From positions 1,736,001 to 1,800,000 of the forward strand of contig NC_135773.1 in the NCBI RefSeq assembly GCF_028453695.1: a stretch of DNA of 64,000 nt. The letters are read 5' to 3'. This stretch comes from Augochlora pura. Taxonomy: Eukaryota > Arthropoda > Insecta > Hymenoptera > Halictidae. The notes beneath the pieces are model-generated. The model saw only the letters and a list, made by a program, of their open reading frames with translations. It had not been told where the DNA came from and ran no database searches. The translations under genes were made by a program, and so were the position numbers. Positions 49,664-61,637 of this stretch are shown here, piece after piece; the stretch's first letter is position 1, and every line of letters begins with the position of its first letter.

Positions 49664-50082
49664 CTCGTCGCCTCTCGTGGCGGTGCGACAACGCTCGAAT
49701 CGATAAACACGCTTTCTACGTGACAAAACAAACGGCTCGGCTAACGAGACGTAATTCACCGTCTGTTTCGGGCCACTTTTCTGTAAAAACGATGATTGCG
49801 ACGCGGTCGCGTTCCGCTGCGTCGCTATCGTCCGTGATTTCGCGCCATTAGGTCGCGTTAGCGGCGCGTTTGCCCAACGATCGATGACTCCATCCCATCG
49901 CTCGAGCATTAATCCTGCACGATCGGTGCACGATCTATTTCCCACCTACTGCTTTTTTATCTCGATGCTTGTACGTCTACTTCGGCCCGAATTCGTATTG
50001 GACGGCAATTGCCCAATTTCAGTTGCCTCTACCGAAAATTCCAGTTCTGCTGAATCCTTCTCTCCAATTTTGGATTGCATCA

Positions 50083-50345
50083 TTCAACTGTATTCAACTC
50101 AATTTGAATTCATTTAACTTGATTCAATTCAATTTAGGTTAATCTAACTTGATTTAATTCAATTTGAATTCGTTTAATTTAACTAAATTCAATTTGGATT
50201 CATTTAACTTAATTCAATTCAGTTTAAATTAATTTAACTTGATTCAATTCAATTTAAGTTATTTTAACTTGATTTAATTCAATTTGAATTGAATTTAACT
50301 TGATCCAATTCAATTCAGTTCGAATCAATGTAACATAATTTATTT
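50083..50345 (+). repeat. 30-bp AT-rich minisatellite, about 8 units
   Basis: Units of 30 bp start at 50101, 50131, 50161, 50191, 50221, 50251 and 50281, the seventh with one extra base. A decayed eighth unit follows at 50312 and a partial unit precedes at 50083. The shared core is AATTTnAATT, then TTTAACTTGATT and AATTC. Each unit nests short AATT and GAATTC palindromes. The rest to about 50470 looks like further decayed units. Confidence 0.93.
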
Positions 50346-51169
50346 AAATTTAAATTATTTTAGGCTAACTTAATATAATTAAATTTATATAAATTTTACC
50401 TACTTTAGTACATGTTGATTTAATTTAATCTAATTGTATTTAATTCAGTTTAATTCGATTCAATTTATTTATTTGTTCGAATAAGACTCCCATTTTTACA
50501 ATTATGAAAACAAAACCATAAATTACATCAGCCGACAGAGAATAATTGAATTATTTTTAAAAGCTTGTTGTAATTGCAGTACCCATTGGCCTAAATCTGT
50601 TGATTATTGTTAACAAACGTACATGTGCTCTAAAACGGGTCACTCGGACTGAATCTCGACGAGTACTTCGAGCATCTAAAGGGGGGCATGGACTGACCCA
50701 GCAAAACGAGGCGCAGCATCAAAGTTTAGAAGCGAAACAACGCTAGGATTGTTTCTCATACCACGCGCAACTTTATATATTATGAAAGTTTCATGAAAAA
50801 GTTGTCTACATCGATTGCAAGAAACGGGGAGGAATGTTGAAATTATAGGAGGAACTTTTGGAACCGCGTGCTACGCTAACAGCTCCGACGGTCCGCCTTG
50901 CGAATCCATTCAGAAACCATAAATAGTCCCCCGTCAGAGCTTCGCAACTCGTCCGCGAGATCAAAGAAGCGAGTTCCACGTAACTGTAACACGAAACACG
51001 TGTTCTGGGAGTTAACGAAGTATCGCGGATCGCCCGTTAATTCGCCGATTAAAGAAACCCGGTTAAAAATACCGTCCCGCAGTTTCTGTGCACGCTCGGT
51101 TCTGTTATTTTTTAATAAAAGAGAGTGGCTTGTTCCACACAAAGAACGTCGAATAAATTTTGTAAATGA
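50346..51169. other. Gene-free region, no supported gene
   Basis: AT-rich to about 50610 with probable decayed minisatellite units, then mixed composition. No gene was recognised. Confidence 0.55.
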
Positions 51170-51381
51170 TTAGACTGCGGATTTCATGCATTTATGGGGA
51201 GAACGAGCGTGTGTTAAATAATATAATATAATATATAATACAATAATATATAATATAGTATAACAATATAATACTTTTAACCTACTAAAGTTATTATAGA
51301 AAGAATGCAACCTCTGGGATACTTCCATATTTTGCAAAAGACGCAGAAAGCTGTTATTTTGCATAAAGGTCCGCAGTCTAA
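51170..51381. mobile_element. Family B short element, best copy
   Basis: A 212-bp element bounded by TTAGACTGCGGA and its exact inverse TCCGCAGTCTAA. The terminal similarity extends imperfectly to about 22 bp (left ...TTTCATGCATTTATG, right CATAAAGG...). The core is a run of TATAATA words. No coding capacity. The target site may be TA or TTA, so a Tc1/mariner-type origin is possible but unproven. Confidence 0.78.
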
Positions 51382-53249
51382 TAATTATTTAAAATTAAAA
51401 AATAAATAAAAAATAATTACCTAAAATATTGTCGACAATTTTTCTCATATTTTCTAAGAGAATAGGATGAAAACAATAAGTACTACTATGTGTTAAACAT
51501 AGACTAATCGCGTGAGATTAATGATTGAAAAGCATAAACAACGCAGCAGAATTTTCAAGAAAATTCATCGTTGAATTACAAGAAAGAACAACGGCTGAAA
51601 CGCGTTTGTCGCAATCAGGCGATTTTCGATAAATGTTCATTTCGCTGGCTCAATCGGGGTCACGTTGACCGGTGATTAAAACCGCGGCAAGTATAACCTC
51701 GTTCGCGAGCGCGCGTTGAAAAGCGCGGCGTGAAATTTTTAATTCGAACCGCGAATTGAAATTACAAGCGAATCGAGTTCAGGAGAGTGGGGAGGGGGGA
51801 TTAGCTCGCGGCAGCGTGTAGACAAAGTCGAGTAATTTATCGGCGAAGGTACACACACACCTGTTTTCTGGTTTCGCGGGACCCGGCGTGATATAATTGA
51901 TAAATTGGAGTGCTTCTTAACGTGGTTTATCGGTCCATTAGAGCGCGAGGAACGAACGAGCTGAAAATTAGTATGCGCACCGCTGGCATAAACGATAAGT
52001 CAAACAAGAGACCCGCCTCTGTCGGGGCTGAAATATTGCTATGCATGAACGACGCTCCGCGGGCAGAAATTCCTGCTCATCTGATCGACGAGCTACGTAA
52101 TCGAGGGATTAATTGACGTTCTTCGATTTAGTCCGGGGCCGTCGCGAGCGACGAGTCTTTCGTGCGAGTTCTACGAGACCCGCTTCGAAAATTGAAGTCG
52201 ATCGATTCTTTCCGAATACCCGGCGACCCGTTCGCGATTCATTTCAATTTCAAGGAATCCCGGGTACCCGGTTCCTCGATAATGGAGCGTCGCGGTCGCA
52301 AATTTATGTTCGTCCCCATTGTCCCTGTACATCTGTTCTCGACCAATTAATTCAACCCGAGTTAAGCGCATCGACTGTCTTATAGTGTTTTCCAATGTAC
52401 GTCGACGTGTCACATTTTTTCTATTATTCTTTTTTTTATTATAACTTTTCAAATCTCAGATGAGATTTATTCGCCGCATAGCGAAGTGTGTGTGCTTAAC
52501 TATAAGACTCAACTAGGGTAGTGAAATCAGTTATTGTGGGGTAGGTAATTACTGTGCCGAACGTTTATTTCCAAGCATTATTGAATCCGTAGATATCGTG
52601 CAACACATATAAAATCTCTTTATAGGAACTCAATTGATTCATTAAAATGTATCAGTTACAAGAAATAGAAGATGGAACGTTCCTGCTCTCTTTAATAAAT
52701 TTAAATAGATCAACAATAATCCCTTGATATTTCAGAATTACTTTAATATTTTCATTAATTAAATTAGTCTAATAACCTAGGAAATATAAATACCGTTCCA
52801 ATTTTTAATCTAAATAAAATTCTGATCTCTTCTCAGAAATTCTTACAATTACGAAACTTCTAATCCTGGCAACTACAAAGAAAATGATACGGAGATAGGG
52901 TTAAGAAGCGTCGTTTGAATCAGTAAAGTTTTGTTTAGCAGCGAAAACTCTCGAAGGCTGCTAACAGGGCACAGTAATTGACTCCTATAGTACCGTGTCT
53001 CGCGAGACAGGCGATCGTCGACGATGCCCGGAGGTGGAATCGAGGGAAGACGTCGACGGGCGAGTCATCGATTCTCGTCTTTCCGCGGGGGATCAATCGA
53101 CACAATTCCGGTGGACGCGGCTCGACTTTCGGTCGGTCGGCGAAAGGGCTGCCAATAAATACACGCCCGGTGCCGATAATAAATTAACCACCGTCGGCGG
53201 ATTGGCTTTCCCCGAGAAACCAGCAGAGCGGAGCAGAAACCCGTAGCAG

Positions 53250-53283
<34 letters not shown>

Positions 53284-55013
53284 CTGGCAGGAAAGCCTGG
53301 AACGAGAGATCCACAATTCCGGGACGGCAACACGCCCTTCCCGGTTTCGCGCCCCATGGGCCGATTGCACGCAATATTTATAGCACGCGCGTAATCGACC
53401 GTTTCTCGCACTAAACCGCCGCCCTGCGGCCTTACATCGGCGACCGCTGATTTGTGACGACCGACGATTCTTCCGGCCGATCCGGCCGAGCCACTCACGG
53501 CAATATCGTACCGGGGCAACTCTTAAATCAGAGAAACATCGAAGATATTTCAAGGGCCCTCGCTAATCATCCCCCGCCACGACGGATCGGGCCGCTCCCA
53601 TCCGTGCTACCCCCGAAAACGCTGGGGGTGAAACGCGTTTCATTGCTTCCTCCGGCTCGAGAACTTCGAATCCCATCAAAGGGGAGCCTCGCGACACTGT
53701 TATTATCTAATGTCGAACCTTTCTGTCTGCCTGTCGAGGGTGAATCGACTAATATGAACTTTTTATGTCCGAGGGTGGCTGGTCGTTTCGCGTACTCTCA
53801 TCCTCGTCGCGAAAGCGATGCGAATGTTTCGGACATAAGTGCTGCTTCAGTTTCTTTATATACATGCGCTGAGATCATTTCTATGCTGAAATGAAACGTG
53901 TTTAATTTCTAAAATTTAATTTCTAAATTCTGATAACGGTGAATAAAACTTTGTTTCGATTTGGGTAAATATTTTGCACTTCATCGGCGACTCTGAGACG
54001 ACAACGATAATTACGTTTCAAAATAATTTTTACGGTATCAAATTTATTTATATTCATTAAATTATTCAAATTGCAAGGTACTATACGTGTCAATAGGTTC
54101 AATTTCTTATTTATTTATTCATTTATTAGAGATATACGAGAAGTTATCCATCAGTTATAAAATAATAAATTCCAACAAAACATATATCTTTATACAAAAG
54201 ATAGCTTCAACTACAACGAGTTAAAAGTCATTCGAACAAACTTCGAAAAAATTGCTCTCGTTTCGAATATTACTACCCACATGATTATCCCGTTTTATTA
54301 CACTATATTATTCTTCCATGTTATTCCGACCATACTCATCTCGCTGTTTATTCCCAATATTGCGGGCGCAATACAAAACGTTAAAGGTTCTCGTCGGAGC
54401 AACAAAGAGCGGTATTTCGTCGAGGACGGAAGGTCTTTAGATAATTAACCGAGATGGGTTTCCAACAGAGGATTGTAAATGGAGGAAATCTATTTCGTCT
54501 GCCTTTATCAGGCGATTAATTGAGAACACAGGCTGCATCAGTCCGGCATTCTGTTTGTGGCGTACGTAATGGTAACTCGGCAGAGTATAGATGACCCAAT
54601 GTCTTTCCACGGGCTGATTCATTTGCAGTCTGAACCATCCTTACCCTCTCTGTTTCTTACTACCGAGGGCACCCACCCACGCTCTCGTGGCCACGTCGAA
54701 CGATACTCGTTTAAAACTATACCTTGAGCAATGGAAGCTGTCGCCTTGTCGGTTTAATGGACAAATGTGTTCGCGTTACGGCGAGTTTTATAACCTACTC
54801 TAGAAAATCTAATATTAATACAATCTTTATGGAAGATATCAATTTATTGCATCTGTTACTAAACACGAGGGCCACTTAGATATTGTGTTTCTTTTTTAAA
54901 TTGTTTTAGTAAATTGAAGATAAGATCTCGGTACTCTTTTATTCTATTAATTTTTTACTAGCTTAAATTGTAGTTATTTGTTCTTGTTAGAAACGCATAA
55001 AATCGGAAGTCTA
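51382..55013. other. Gene-free region, no supported gene
   Basis: 51600-52380 is GC-rich, 52400-52900 AT-rich, 52970-53880 GC-rich with the TC array at 53254, and 53890-54360 AT-rich. The remainder is mixed. Frames in 53065-53553 minus cross the TC array and are spurious. Confidence 0.55.
53254..53281. repeat. (TC)14 dinucleotide array
   Basis: A 28-bp pure TC run in a CpG-rich block. Confidence 0.96.
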
Positions 55014-55257
55014 TTAACCCCTCTCTCGAACCCATTTTAATTGTCAATCTAAAGTAATTTGTTTGGTTTATAGTATTTTCATTTTATGTGCCAAAGTGCA
55101 TTTTATGCATACGAAATTGACTTTTGTGATTTATGCCAATAGTTTTACTTTTAAGAATTGTTTAAATCCAGACTTTGTGAGTATAAAGATTGCTTTGGAG
55201 CGTGATACAATAATTTTAGTAGTACCTCAGAATTACTACTCGAATGCGAAGGGTTAA
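55014..55257 (-). mobile_element. TTAA-type MITE, family A, reverse orientation
   Basis: A 244-bp element with TTAA at both edges. On the minus strand it starts TTAACCCTTCGCATTCG, followed by a perfect 7-bp stem-loop (plus-strand arms AGTAGTA 55218-55224 and TACTACT 55234-55240, 9-base loop). The interior aligns with the 63513 copy throughout, including TATGCATAAAATnCACTTT. The far end is worn (TTAACCCCTCTCTCGAA on the plus strand). Confidence 0.85.
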
Positions 55258-56563
55258 TATCCTTAGACAATAGTTCATGAAACCCTAAAAGCTAGTTGAC
55301 CCGGTTCATTTCTCATTTGACTAATATAATTTACTGAATAAATAGCGATATCAATTTAAATACATTTAATGCGTCGAGTTACTAATCTTTCGAAGTTCAT
55401 TTTTAACCGAATTTTTAACGAACTATCTAGCTTCATTAATCAAATTATCTGCAATTAGATTTTCTGAAAATCTATGACATTGATTTTCCGTGCTCAAGAA
55501 AGTTCGCAATTAAAATGTGCTCTTTTTATTTTCGTCCAACATTTTTGAACCCATTTTGCAGAAATCGAGGTTTAACCTCTCATTGAATTATACGACTATT
55601 CCCAGAGATTGTGCAAGCAGAAAATTACTGCAAATAGCACAAATGTATGCGCTTTTCATAGAAAAAGTTCACGAATATTTTCAGAAACAAATTCTTCGAG
55701 CAGACAGCTCCATTTTCAAGCGTTTTGTATTTCCGCGTTAGCAGCGTTGCTATTGGCAGAGATCGGCTTCTCGGTTGGCAGAAACGAATTCCCAGGTGGG
55801 GGTTCTAACAGGATCGCGAAGGCAACCCCTTCGATAATTGAGAAAGGCACTGGCAAATCTGAAAGATAGCCAAGGAAAACAGTTGGTCAAAGGAGAGGGC
55901 GGGGGCGGCAGCCCCTCGGCGTCGGTCGGTGGGGTTCGAGTGTTAATTGCGAGCGTAAATAAAGTATATCAGTCGGGTCGCGGCGCACCCTTCTCCTAGT
56001 TAACAAAAATGCAAGGCTGGCCGGCGTCGTCGTCGTCGTCGGTAGGGATGAAAGAACCACGTTAAACGAACCCTGCACGCGTGTATACACGCCGCGCGGC
56101 GGTGGTTGCGCGCGAGACACGGCCTAAGCGAGAGTACGCTCGCTCGTGCGCGGCCGCGCTGTGGATAAAAGGGTATCCTCGTTACAGGAGAAAAGAAGAA
56201 AGCTGCGGGACGCGCGACCCTCCGTCAGAATTTGGTCGGCCCTCCGGGGGTGTCGGCTACTAATTATGCGTGCGTCGATACGCGGCTGTTTACTCACCGA
56301 AAATGCGAGGCGGCCCTGCCCCGCCCGGGCCCCGTACGCGATTCACTTTGAAACCGTCTGGGGAGAGTGGGCTTACCTGGAACAAAAAGAACCGGAGAGA
56401 TATACGTGAGGAGTTTGTTAGTCAAACAACGTAATTACTAATCGAGTTCGGTGCTAAATAAAGGAGCCATCAAGCTCGCCGGGACACGCAAATGTTCTTT
56501 TCGCGACGTCCGTCCCGTCCCCGGGATTTAATTTAGGGCCGAAGGGGGCGTGCGAGAGAGAGC

Positions 56564-56602
<39 letters not shown>

Positions 56603-58179
56603 CGTGAGTTCGTTAACAGGTGTGCGGAACGCGCGTGCACCACTTTCGACGTACGCCAGCCTGCGTTGTTTTTCATCAACAGGTTTTATGAAAACCCGCC
56701 ACCTGTTTCTTGCGCTTCCTTTGTTTCGACTATTCCTCGTCGACGGTGCACGCGAGCCGAGGGATTCCAATTTGTTGGGGGCGAGTCGCGCGGGTTTCCT
56801 GCGTCCATGAAATTGCGAAATCGTATAATCGATGCAACGCGGTCGTGGGTGTGGTGGAAATGTTATTTAACTTCTCGACAGTGTTGATTTATAACCGTTC
56901 CGAACGAATATATGTGGACGCTCGTATTTTTTTAAAACGAGATAATCTGTTTCAAACTGAACTAAATAACATAACATTCTATTAAATAAAAAAACTAGCG
57001 TTTTCTGTCTTTTTAAAACGAAACCTTTATGGAGAATTTAAACAATGAAGTTTCGCTTGTACATGTAGAAAATTTCATCGAAATTGTCATGACAAAATCG
57101 GAAGGAAGGTTCTCAAGTTGTCCATTGATTTGTGCGTGCTTAGAATTCGTCATACGTTAATCTATAATTAATTTATATAATCCCGGGAACAAAAATGAAG
57201 AACGTAGAATCAGAATTTAACAAAAACTGCTTTGAGAAGTGTGTGACCTGTGTTATTCAAGGAGAAGCAACGCGGCGATCAATGTTTGAATATAGACGAT
57301 CGAAACTCGTTGCTGACAATTCGCGTGCAAGGTAATCCAGTTAGGAGATTAGTCTCTAAACTGGATGTTTACTCGGATCAAATATAATCCGGAAAATGCC
57401 GGAACGGTTTCGCCGAGGGTTTAAAGCCGAGAGAGGAAAGGCGTGAAGCCGCAGGAGGTGCCCGGTAATTCGAAGGTCGGTGGAAAACCGAAATTTTCGG
57501 GTCGGCCGGCTCTCCTTTTCAGTTGGCCGGAAAACGCCCCGGCAGCGCCGACGGATCCCCGCGGCTCCGAATTCCAGCGTTGCCGCACGCGCAATTATCC
57601 GCGTGTATAAATTTTAAATCAGCCGTGCAACGGCAGGGAACCGACGCGCGCGTACGATACACGACGGACGCGCCGAGGGGGCTCTGCTGGTGTAGGTGCG
57701 CGGCCGTGCACCGTTATTAGGAGTCAATTTTCATGAACGCGCGCATAAATCCTCTAACGAACGAGCATTCGCGATAAAACCGAGCGGAGCGTCGAATCGA
57801 TTCCATTTCTCGCCTGTCCTACGCGCCCCAGCCCGCGCGCTCCCTTTTACATCGATTCTTTCGACGGCCGGAATGTAAAACGCCCCGACCCCCGGTCCAT
57901 TGGCTGCGAACGACATTAAATCACGGTTCGGTTATGATGATTGAAAAGCGGAAATCAACCGTGCCGCCGCGGCGCGCCGGCGAGGAGCGCCGCGGCGGCC
58001 TTCGGAGCTGCTTTCCCCGCGTGAAAACACGGGCTCGGATTTTCTTCTTTTACGGCCGCGCTACGCGTAAACCTCTCTCCTCGACCGTGAACGCTCGCGT
58101 AATAATCTAGAAAGTGTTAGTCGTGTTTGGCTAATAATACATGAACGTATTAGTCATGTTTTCGTCAGCTTTATAATAA
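55258..58179. other. Gene-free region, no supported gene
   Basis: AT-rich to about 55730, GC-rich (55740-56870) with a (CGT)n run at 56024-56041 and a GA array, AT-rich (56880-57330), then GC-rich (57340-58110). No gene was recognised. Confidence 0.55.
56554..56600. repeat. (GA)n array with one CT interruption
   Basis: A short GA run, an AGCTAG interruption, then a 36-bp pure AG run (56565-56600). Confidence 0.95.
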
Positions 58180-58342
58180 TTAAACCACGGGTTTTATGCA
58201 TTTATGGCAAAAATGAAGAAAAAAATTACAAAGACGTAAGATAAATTTAATAATGCATCTTATTAGAATTAATAAAGCAAATGATTTAATTTATTTCATG
58301 TCTCTTAAGAATGTTTATTTCACATAAGGATGCGCAGTCTAA
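58180..58342. mobile_element. Family B short element
   Basis: The left end TTAAACCACGGG then TTTTATGCATTTATGG and the right end CACATAAGGATGCGCAGTCT face each other across AT-rich DNA. The right flank AATAATTAT is shared with the 51170 copy. The left end has drifted more than the right. Confidence 0.6.
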
Positions 58343-58388
58343 TAATTATCGTATCAAATATATTGTTGATTTCACAGAAGCAGATTGA

Positions 58389-58613
58389 TTAACACTTTGC
58401 TAAGTGAATCACCTCACGTCTTATTTAATCAAATTAAAATTAAGAAGATAATTTGTATGACATCCACATAGTTTTAATATCCTTACTATCCTTAATTAAT
58501 TAAAGGATTTTAATATCTTTTCATATAATACATTAGCGTACAGAATAAATGTTTAAGTTTGACTAATTAATTCCGGCACTTACATACCGGCGACACGGCA
58601 TTTAAAGTGTTAC
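58389..58613. mobile_element. Probable TTAA-type MITE
   Basis: TTAACACTTTG on the left and AAAGTGTTAC on the right bound about 225 bp. A small stem-loop (GTGA-ATCACC-TCAC, 58404-58417) lies 15 bases inside the left end, and CCGG words pair across a 10-base loop near the right end. The right TTAA is mutated. It is probably another decayed member of the TTAA group, but of a different family from A. Confidence 0.45.
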
Positions 58614-61370
58614 GGACACAAAATTCCATTCAACGCATAAACTATATTACCAACATATTTCATTAATCAAAATATCATTACGTTAATATTTTCACCTGTT
58701 CTCTTAATTCAAATATATCGAGAATCGTTTGCGTAAAAGATCTATCGCTCTTGTACACAACAGACGCTATGTATTAGAATTATGAATTTGTTATGGGAAT
58801 AATTAATTATTAAACACTATTAGAACTACAAATTGAACTTTAATCGGAACTTTAATTGTTTAAAGAAAGGTATAAAATACGTCCTTTACATTTAAGATAT
58901 TTCAGGTAACTAACACGAATCAATTCAACAAAAACAATAACGATCAGAAGAGATTCAATAAACCATCGCATGCCTTCACATCTTAAACATATTCGGTGGT
59001 AAATAATAATTTGATTGATTTTTGCATTTCAACTTACTTGTTGAAATTCAACCCTATGAAAATCTTTGATTTACCGTAAAACAAAAATGGTGCGCGCTTC
59101 TGAAAGAGAAGTCCCGAGAAAGTGATCTTCGGATTAATAATCGTTGATCTCGAAATCGCCCAGCGACGTGTCGAGGGAGAAGGAAATTTTTTTCCACGAT
59201 CGGGGTCGCGTTGATTAAAAATGAGAGCTCGATGGAATAAGTGGAATCGACTGGCAATGCCATGGGAATCAGCGAGGTTAAAACGGAAGCTGGTAGTAGG
59301 TTGACGAGACGTCGTATTAGACTTGAACGATCGCGGCTGAATCTGGAGATGTTCGCTTCCCCCGTCGGCGTCCAACGCCGGCATTAAGCCCGGGACACCG
59401 TTAGAAGAAACGACGGCCGGCTCTGGCATCGACAGGAGCCATCCTTTTTAATTTTCTTTCTTAAGCAACTGGAAGGAACGGTGTCCCTTGTTAGCGGACC
59501 GTTTACCAGGGCTCGTCCTCCGCCCAGGGCTTTAATTATCCTATCAATTTATCCGTCGCGCCGCGCCGGCCAGCTTCTTTTTCGAAAGCTGTACGAAACA
59601 GATTCGTCGAAAAAAATCTCGGAGCGCTTGCCCGCCCGAGAAGATTCCTCGATCACCATTTTCTCGGTCGCGCGGAAACGCAATCGCCCGACGCGGAGCT
59701 AACGAGCACATTTTTGTTACAAAGAACCCGGGGTAAACTTCTCTTAATTGTTGCAAATAGCGAGCCGGAAATGCTAAAGCGAACGGCAAACTTTGTTCCG
59801 GCCGGTTTTCCGAGAAACAACAGGTACCCTGAAAGCAACACGGAAAAAAAGATTGAAAATCTCCTAAACGAGGATAACGTAGCCCGAGATTGCGCGCCGC
59901 GCGATCAATGTTAACGCACGCTCGATCCGCCGTTCTTCGTTTGATTTCGTAATTTCAATAGAACCCGTTTATCCGTGAATGAGAGATCGCTTAAAATTCC
60001 GACCGCGAATCGCCGAATATAATTGATATTCCGGCGAGCGACGAAAATTTCAATCCGCTCTAATGATTCGTGGAGTCGCGCGCGCGATCACAAACTTTAT
60101 TCGGGGCCCGCGTTGCGCGAGCTGCAGGAAGTCGGATTTAATTAGGTTAATGCGCCGAATAATGGAGCAGCTTGTATGGAAGAAATTATGGACGCTCGGT
60201 CGATCCGCCGGTACGAGCCATTTGTGATCTTACGGTTTCGTGATGCGCGTTAAAATCCCGCCCGGACGAAATAACCAGATTGCTCGGTGAAAATGTCGGG
60301 GTCGAGCCGTTTCGCCGCGGAAACAGTTTTCGAAGCGGTCGGAATTAACCGTCCGCGTCGGCTGCCACCGGTGAAAGAAAAGTCGGCGGGACGATTCGCG
60401 CTTCGCAGTTGCCCCGCCGCGGATAACGGGATCGATTATTCGCGGGCCGACATTCACGATGTGTGTTACTGTTTCAACAACCGAGGAACTAGTTAACAAC
60501 GGCACCGCGAGCATAAACATAAACCCTGGTTACCGCTGGAGCATAAGCTCTGGTTAAGCCGCGGGTTAATCGTTTGTTTAGCCGTGCGTAGACTATATTT
60601 AACGGTTCGCCACGTAGTGTTGCCGGTACGAAAACACCTCGACGTAATCGAAATGTCGAGCTCCCGAGACCCCGCGCGGAGTCCCAAAGTCCCGCGGAAG
60701 ATCGCGGGGAGGCGTCGCGGCGCGCGATATTTATTACCGATGCGGCCCGCGTATCCTTTTTAACGATGAATAGATTTATCCGCGACCGTCCGACACGTCT
60801 CGCCGGGAACCGATATTACGAGCTCGGCCCACTCGACCGGAGGTTCGAAAGGTTTACTTGACACGGATACGAAATGTCGTCAGACGACGCCCGTCTATAT
60901 TTATGAAAACGGTAATTTCTGTTTATTGGAACGCGACGTCGAGCGCGCCACGAGGACACTCGATCCACTTCGCGATGCACAACTTTCGCGGTAACGAGAC
61001 TTTCGTTTCGACTGAATGCTTCTTTTGATAAGACGAGAGTCACTCGCGCTCGTGCGTTCTTGAACGGTGAACAATGATCTCTGTGTGCGGTCGAACGGGG
61101 CCCGAAAAAGTCGGCGGATCGCGTACGCCGTTTTTCCTCGTATATCAAATCGATTTTCTTGACATTTATTTCCTCCGGCCGGTAGCAAAACCCGGGCAAA
61201 CTTGGCCAAGAGAAGTTTCGAGGAGGATGTAAAACGATTTCTTTGGTAAGAAAAAATTACTAAACTCGCAGTTGAAAATAACCTTAATGTTGTTTCAAAA
61301 CTGCACAGTTGCAAACGAAGTAATAAGCTCTCAAAAAATCAGTGAATCATGTAACTATTTTGAATGAATT
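58614..61370. other. Gene-free region, no supported gene
   Basis: AT-rich to about 59050, then a long GC- and CpG-rich stretch (59080-61250) without recognisable coding content. It includes a short imperfect direct duplication at 60504-60555. Confidence 0.55.
60504..60555 (+). repeat. Short imperfect direct duplication
   Basis: ACCGCGAGCATAA...CCTGGTT (28 bp) is followed directly by ACCGCTGGAGCATAA...CTGGTT (24 bp). The copies share ACCGC, GAGCATAA and CTGGTTA words. Confidence 0.6.
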
Positions 61371-61637
61371 TTAACCTAGTGCATTCGTAAATGGAGCTTA
61401 ACCACTTGTCGTACTATTTTGTTCACAATTAGTGTGATTAGAACATTTCGATCGCAATAATTTAAAAAAAAGGAACATTATATTAGGTCTAAAGTTCTGT
61501 CTGTTCTTAATATGAAAAAAAATAATCAATTTTATATGCATTTAATAATGTCTATTATACCGTATAGTTTCCATTTTCACTTATGCTCTCTTTCCAGAAT
61601 TATTGCAGTTTGTAGATATCATTTTTGAAGAATGTAT
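61371..61637 (+). mobile_element. TTAA-type MITE, family A, decayed copy
   Basis: The left end TTAACCTAGTGCATTCGTAAATGG recalls the 4905 copy. Inside, AATCAATTTTATATGCAT matches the 63513 copy exactly, and the downstream order of words (CTTA, GAATTATT, GTTTGTAGA, TTTTGAAGAATG) follows the family A right half. No intact right TTAA is present. Confidence 0.5.

Larger units (their letters stand above)
44701..50082. other. Gene-free region, no supported gene
   Basis: AT-rich (44700-45190), mixed (45200-46240), GC-rich (46260-47080), AT-rich (47100-47400), GC-rich (47500-48120 and 48470-48980), AT-rich (48990-49380) and GC-rich with a CT array (49540-50000). The 150-188 codon frames at 45563-46015, 46281-46847 and 46409-46948 have no recognisable domain, and the latter two overlap in different frames over a repeat. 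Confidence 0.55.
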
